This document shows, piece by piece, positions 59,608 to 64,000 of a stretch of 64,000 nucleotides of DNA (the stretch's first letter is position 1; every line of letters starts with the position of its first letter). The position numbers and the translations under genes were made by a program. The notes beneath the pieces were generated by a model. It saw only the letters and a list, made by a program, of their open reading frames with translations. It had not been told where the DNA came from and searched no databases. Source of the DNA: Arthrobacter luteolus NBRC 107841 (GTDB lineage: Bacteria > Actinomycetota > Actinomycetes > Actinomycetales > Micrococcaceae); the NCBI RefSeq assembly GCF_001552075.1, contig NZ_BCQM01000010.1, forward strand, positions 37,225 to 101,224, written 5' to 3'.

Positions 59608-62598
59608 TCAGCGGCGCGGGCGGATCCGCAGATCAGCGGTCAGCGGAGTGTCCTCGGAGTTGGGGCCGACGTACACGGGCACCGTTCCCGTGGGGGTGAC
59701 CCAGCGGTCGGTGTTCACATCCCAGTAGGAGAAGGACTCAATATCCAAGGGGATCCGTACCCGGGTGCTTTCGCCCGGTGCGAGATCCACTTTGGTCCAC
59801 CCGGCGAGGGACTTCGGTGCCATCTGGACCGGTGCGTTGGGGTTGGCTCCGGCGTAGGCCTGCACAACTTCGCTGCCTGCCGTGTCACCGGTGTTGGTGA
59901 TGCGCACCGACGCCTGCAGGGGTTTGTTCCTGCAGGACCTGCCCTTGTCCCAGCCGTGATGGTGGCCCTTGCCTTTGCCCCATCCGCGGTTGCTTCCGTG
60001 CAGCGGGGTTCCAACACCGGCGTCGCCGGAAGCCGTGGCCTCTGCATCCGCTCCCGGCGTTTCGGCCTCGCCCTCCAGCGCATCGAACTTTCCGTTCTTT
60101 CCACCCGTGCTGTAGATCCTGCAGGTGATGCGCAGGTCCGAGTAGTCGAAGCTGGTGTAGGAAAGCCCGTAGCCGAATGGATACGCCGGTTCGATGCCGA
60201 ACTGCTGGTAGCCGCGGTAGCCGACGAAGATCCCTTCGGTGTATTCGGCATTGAGTCCATCCACGCCCGGGTACTGCGCCGGGGTGCTGACCGGGGTCTC
60301 GTCCGCGTTGACGGGCAGGGTAATCGGCAGTTTTCCGGAGGGATTAACATCCCCGAACAGCACGCTGGCGATGGCAGTTCCCTGGTTCTGCCCGGGGTAC
60401 CAGCCATGGATGACGCCGCCAACGGCGTCCTGCCAATCAACCACCTCAACCACACCGCCCACCGTCAGCACCACCACGGTGTTCGGGTTGGCAGCACCGA
60501 CGGCGCGGATCAGGTCCGCCTGCCAGTTCGGCAGCTCGAGGGTGCTGAGGTCTCCACCCTCGGTGGAGTAGTCCCGCACCAGGACGACGGCGGCATCGGA
60601 CTCCGCTGCCTGCGCGGCTGCGTTGGCGGCCTGCGGCAAAACGACGCCTTCCGGCGGAACCCACGCGAGTTTGAGCTGCGACTGGACCTGGTTCCAGGTG
60701 GAGCTGGTGTCGTAGATGTAGGTCAGTTCGATGGAATGGGTGGAGCCGGCGGTGAAGTCCAGCGGAACAGAGACGGTCTGGTTCTGCTGGGACGGCGTCG
60801 GCGTGAAGAAGTCGGCCACGTTGACCACTTCGGTTCCGTCAACGGTCAGGGTTGTCTTTCCGTTGGTGACGACCTGCAGCTCGTACGTTCCGGTGACCGG
60901 TGCCGTGAGGGTGGCGCTCCACCGTGCTGACATGTTGGTGTTCAGATCCTGGGGGATGTCCGGGAAATGCGGTGAATCGGCGTTCAAGGCCGTGAAGCTG
61001 TAGAAACCGGTGTTGAGGCCAACGTACGGTTCGACCCGGTCCAGATAAGGGGCACCGGAGAAGTCCTGGTTCAGGAAATACTCGGCCGAGAGTCCGGTTC
61101 CTGCGGCACCGCCGGCTGGTGTCATGAACGATGACGGAATGGGTGCTGCGCCGGGGAGCAGGGCTGCCGATGTTACCGGGTCGGTGCCCGGAACGTAGCT
61201 AACCTCAGTCCCGGTGCCTGCCAGCCTGGCCTGGATGCCTGCCAGCGGTGACGTTTCCGACGTGGGATTCATGATGTGGGAGCTGCCGCCGCCCTGGACC
61301 ACTTCGTCGGCGTCCGTGCCGATCACCGCAAGGGAGCCGAGGTCCTCCGCCAGCGGCAGCACGTCGTCGTTCTTCAGCAGGACCATGCCCTGGGCTGCCG
61401 CTTCGGCGGACTGCGTGTTGTGCAGCGCTTCGTCGATGGGCAGCTGGTCGAGCGTCCGGTCGAAAAGCCCCAGTCCGATCATTGGCCGCAGGATCCGCGT
61501 CACGGCGTCGTTGATCCGGTCAATCGACACTGTCCCGGCGTTCACCGCATCGATCAGCGGCTGGCAGAACAGGCAGTCGCCCACCTGTCCCGGTGTGTAG
61601 TTGCCCGGCTGGTCCTGGTCGAGGCCGGCATTGATGTCAAGGGTCTCGTGGGCAGCGTTGTAGTCACTCATCACGAAGCCCTGGAAGCCGTATTGTTCCT
61701 TCAGGATCTGGTTGATCAGGAAATCGTTGCCGCAGGAGTACTCCCCGTTGACCTTGTTGAACCCGCACATCACGGATCCGGGATGCGTCCCGTTGATGAT
61801 CTCGGCGAAGGGACGGTTATAGATTTCCTGCAGGGTGCGGTCATCCACCACCATGTTGGCGTCCTGCAGCCGGTTGTATTCCTGGGTGTAGACCGCCCAG
61901 TCCTGGATATTCCCAAGCAGCCCGCCGTACTCCTGGATGGTGCCGTTCCAGGCATTACCCATCGCGGACATCAGCAGCGGATCCTCGCCGAAGGACTCGA
62001 AGTTGCGGCCGTTCTGCGGTACCCGGGCAATGTTGACCGAGGGGGAGAGCACCGTGTTCATGCCCGTCCGGAAGGCCTCGTCGGCGGTGACCCCGGCATG
62101 CAGATCTGCCACCTCAGCGTCCCAGGAGGCAGCCGCACTGATCGCCGAAGGCAGCAGGGTGGAGCGCCCGCCGTTGAATTCAGTTGAGCCCAGCCGGACG
62201 CCGTTGCGGCCGTCAGTCATGGTCAGGGCAGGAATGCCCAGGCGTTCGATCGGAGCGTTGTAGAAGCCGTAGTCATTGTTGAGCTCTCCGTGGAGCATGT
62301 CCACTTTTTCATCGAGCGTCATCTGGCCCAGGAGGGCGGCGGCACGGGCGGTTGCCGACTGGTCGGTGTCCCAGTAGGAGACCGGGGGCTGGGGCTGATT
62401 GCTGCCGCGGTGGGCGTTGGCCGTAGCCGGAGCCACGAGTGCGAGCGCACAGACCACCGCCGCCAGGGTGCGGGCAGCACGCCTCCGCCGCTTGGATGGA
62501 AGCGTACTTCGGGGGACCGAGGCACGGCCGCTGCGCATGCTTCCGTGCTGTAAAAGGCCGCGGCGGACCGTCTGAAATACTGCTGGCTTTTTTCCCAC
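59608..62598 (-). CDS. Secreted glycoside hydrolase family 3 beta-glucosidase-like protein with PA14 domain
   Basis: The 996-residue exported enzyme has a long basic N-region and hydrophobic core (RRRRAARTLAAVVCALALVAPATANA) as signal peptide. The GH3 barrel (MTDGRNGVRLG, NIARVPQNGRNFESFGEDPLL) contains the nucleophile aspartate in GFVMSDYNAAHETL (about residue 311). The second GH3 domain is split by a PA14 domain (FSGAPYLDRVEPYVGLN, TYELQVVTNGKTTLTVDG). A C-terminal FN3-like domain follows. An unusual low-complexity insert of about 65 residues, rich in Gly, Lys and His, precedes FN3. GTG 62598 is chosen because AAGGAG lies 6 nt upstream; ATG 62538 is the alternative. Confidence 0.9.
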   Translation of the reverse strand: MGKKPAVFQTVRRGLLQHGSMRSGRASVPRSTLPSKRRRRAARTLAAVVCALALVAPATANAHRGSNQPQPPVSYWDTDQSATARAAALLGQMTLDEKVDMLHGELNNDYGFYNAPIERLGIPALTMTDGRNGVRLGSTEFNGGRSTLLPSAISAAASWDAEVADLHAGVTADEAFRTGMNTVLSPSVNIARVPQNGRNFESFGEDPLLMSAMGNAWNGTIQEYGGLLGNIQDWAVYTQEYNRLQDANMVVDDRTLQEIYNRPFAEIINGTHPGSVMCGFNKVNGEYSCGNDFLINQILKEQYGFQGFVMSDYNAAHETLDINAGLDQDQPGNYTPGQVGDCLFCQPLIDAVNAGTVSIDRINDAVTRILRPMIGLGLFDRTLDQLPIDEALHNTQSAEAAAQGMVLLKNDDVLPLAEDLGSLAVIGTDADEVVQGGGSSHIMNPTSETSPLAGIQARLAGTGTEVSYVPGTDPVTSAALLPGAAPIPSSFMTPAGGAAGTGLSAEYFLNQDFSGAPYLDRVEPYVGLNTGFYSFTALNADSPHFPDIPQDLNTNMSARWSATLTAPVTGTYELQVVTNGKTTLTVDGTEVVNVADFFTPTPSQQNQTVSVPLDFTAGSTHSIELTYIYDTSSTWNQVQSQLKLAWVPPEGVVLPQAANAAAQAAESDAAVVLVRDYSTEGGDLSTLELPNWQADLIRAVGAANPNTVVVLTVGGVVEVVDWQDAVGGVIHGWYPGQNQGTAIASVLFGDVNPSGKLPITLPVNADETPVSTPAQYPGVDGLNAEYTEGIFVGYRGYQQFGIEPAYPFGYGLSYTSFDYSDLRITCRIYSTGGKNGKFDALEGEAETPGADAEATASGDAGVGTPLHGSNRGWGKGKGHHHGWDKGRSCRNKPLQASVRITNTGDTAGSEVVQAYAGANPNAPVQMAPKSLAGWTKVDLAPGESTRVRIPLDIESFSYWDVNTDRWVTPTGTVPVYVGPNSEDTPLTADLRIRPRR

Positions 62599-62820
62599 GA
62601 GTGTCTCCTTCGCATTGGGCCTGCTCAATGCGAGACTCGTTCCGGCGCGGAACCCCAAACCGTTTCCCCAGCCGAAAAACAGTCCACAGACTAGGTACAC
62701 GGATGTGACCTGTAAACGCGAAGTTGAGTGGAACCTGTGCTGCAGCCGTGAAATTCCTGAAAAGGTTCGGCTTTGGAGCGCGGGGCTGCGGTGCATGCAC
62801 CGCGCCGCTAGCCTGTCCCG

Positions 62821-63966
62821 CTAAGCGGCGGCAGGAAGCCGGCTGAGCCCTTCCACCAGGTCCTCCCGCCGGCCGCACAGGGCGATCCGGACCCAGCCTT
62901 CCCCAAATGATCCAAAGGCGGTCCCGGGCGCCAGGGCCACCTGGGATTCCGTGAGGAACCGCCGGGTCCACTGGCGGATATCGCCGCCGGAAACGGAGGA
63001 CAGGTCAGCCCACAGATAAAAGGCGCCCTGCGCGGCCAGGAACGGCAGGCCCTTGTCTGCCAAAACCGCGGATGCCGCATTCCGGTTGGCGCGGTAATGC
63101 GCGGCGGCCGTCTCCACGTATTCCTGCGGTCCGGTAAGCGCCGCCAGGGCTGCATACTGCGACGGTGAAGCCACACAGGAAACGATCGACTCCATCACCG
63201 TGCTCATGCGTGCCTCCAGCCCCGGCGGCGTGACCAGGGCCCCGATCCGCAGTCCGGTCAGGCCGTAGGTCTTGGAAAGCGTGTAGGACGCCAGCACCAG
63301 CTCCCCGCCGCCGTCGAACTCCAGCGGGCTCACATGGGGCACATCGTAGGTAAACGCCTCATAGCATTCGTCGGAGAGGATCCACAGTCCCCGCCGCCGG
63401 GCCAGTTCCACGAGCCCGCGGGTCAGCTCGGCGCTGAAGACGGATCCCAGGGGGTTGGAGGGGGAGTTCAGCAGCAGGACCCTGGTCCGGGCGGTGATCC
63501 TCGATTCGATCTCGGAAAGCCGAGGCTGGAAACCGTCTGCCGGGTGGAGGGGATACTCCACCGGCACCGCGTGCAGCAGCCGGGCCGTCATGGCGAAGGT
63601 GGGATACCCCGGGTTCGGCACCAGGATCTCGTCCCCGGCGTCCAGCAGCAGGCTCATGGCCAGGTGCAGGCCCTGCTGGGCGCCCGCGGTGACGAACACC
63701 CGGGAGGGGTCAACCGTGCTGCCGGAGATCCGGGACACCCGGTCGGCAAACGCTGCGCGCAGGGGAGCGATGCCCGCGTTCGGTGTGTACCCCGTCTCAT
63801 CCCGCGCCAGTGCTGCCTCCCCCGCCTCGAGGATATGGGCGGGGGTTGGGAAGCCCGGCTCGCCGATACTGAGGACAACGGCATTGGGGACGGCCCATGC
63901 GGCCTGGGTGATTTCGCGGATCTGGTTAGGGTCGACGGTACGCACGTGAGCGGCGAGCTGTGGCAT
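62821..63966 (-). CDS. PLP-dependent aminotransferase, class I/II
   Basis: The 381-residue fold-type I enzyme opens with VVLSIGEPGFPTPAHILEAG. YTPNAGIAPLRAAFADRV, VTAGAQQGLHLAMSLLLDAGDEILVPNPGYPTF, NSPSNPLGSVFSAE and LSDECYEAFTYD follow. The PLP lysine is in SYTLSKTYGLTGLRIG, and the carboxylate-binding arginine near the end is in WVRIALCGRREDL. The amino donor and acceptor are unknown. ATG 63966 has TAGCAT exactly 6 nt upstream and no ribosome site, so the mRNA is probably leaderless. Confidence 0.9.
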   Translation of the reverse strand: MPQLAAHVRTVDPNQIREITQAAWAVPNAVVLSIGEPGFPTPAHILEAGEAALARDETGYTPNAGIAPLRAAFADRVSRISGSTVDPSRVFVTAGAQQGLHLAMSLLLDAGDEILVPNPGYPTFAMTARLLHAVPVEYPLHPADGFQPRLSEIESRITARTRVLLLNSPSNPLGSVFSAELTRGLVELARRRGLWILSDECYEAFTYDVPHVSPLEFDGGGELVLASYTLSKTYGLTGLRIGALVTPPGLEARMSTVMESIVSCVASPSQYAALAALTGPQEYVETAAAHYRANRNAASAVLADKGLPFLAAQGAFYLWADLSSVSGGDIRQWTRRFLTESQVALAPGTAFGSFGEGWVRIALCGRREDLVEGLSRLPAAA

Positions 63967-64000
63967 ACCCGAATGCTACCGGCGGGGTGCCCGGTGCCGG

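Overview
The window is high-GC DNA (roughly two thirds G+C by eye) from an actinobacterium. The gene order and protein families fit a member of the Micrococcaceae close to Arthrobacter. Diagnostic stretches are rpsB-tsf-pyrH-frr-cdsA, dxr-rseP-...-ispG-GNAT, rimP-nusA-ylxR-infB-rbfA, and a branched-chain acyl-CoA locus with the same gene content as the M. tuberculosis Rv2495c-Rv2506 region. This is ordinary chromosome: no transposase, integrase, phage block, CRISPR array or rRNA was seen.

Layout. (1) 1-11841: the 3' end of a dGTPase gene, dnaG, two identical tRNA-Asn genes each with its own terminator, malic enzyme, a sugar porter, a run of envelope genes (holin-X-like membrane protein, CDP-alcohol phosphatidyltransferase, DMT transporter, GT4 glycosyltransferase), a CAU tRNA and a glutaryl-CoA-dehydrogenase-like gene. 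(2) 11869-18214: a degenerate M23 peptidase, then rpsB, tsf, pyrH, frr, cdsA and a duplicated-DivIVA-domain protein. (3) 18243-24285: two acetate-type Na+/solute symporters, each with a small membrane partner, arranged divergently around a histidine kinase/LytTR pair. (4) 24372-37947: an Lrp-type regulator, a branched-chain 2-oxoacid dehydrogenase (E1a-E1b-E2), a TetR regulator, and an operon for biotin-dependent carboxylase, acyl-CoA dehydrogenase, CoA-transferase, MaoC hydratase and CitE-like lyase. Together these can take leucine-type 2-oxoacids to acetyl-CoA and acetoacetate and may also handle itaconate. (5) 38027-49882: dxr, rseP, a SatD-like two-gene cassette, a YciI-like gene, ispG, a GNAT gene, a divergent CynX-like MFS/GntR pair, proS and a TSUP permease. 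(6) 49917-58066: a small-molecule kinase gene and a DUF4439 gene on the minus strand, then rimP-nusA-ylxR-infB-rbfA. (7) 58211-63966: a secreted ScyD/ScyE-like propeller protein, a large secreted GH3 glucosidase and a PLP aminotransferase, all on the minus strand.

Regulatory signals stand out more than novel proteins. The ylxR-infB gap carries a ladder of ATGA-overlapping minicistrons built on 14-bp repeats. The MFS/GntR pair is driven by two overlapping -10 boxes, both placed for (near-)leaderless mRNAs, and the same -10/6-nt/ATG geometry recurs at several other genes. TetR-type GTTA-N8-TAAC palindromes sit at three acyl-CoA gene promoters, and CRP/GlxR-type TGTGA-N6-TCACA sites sit before the acetate symporter operon and the 2-oxoacid dehydrogenase operon.
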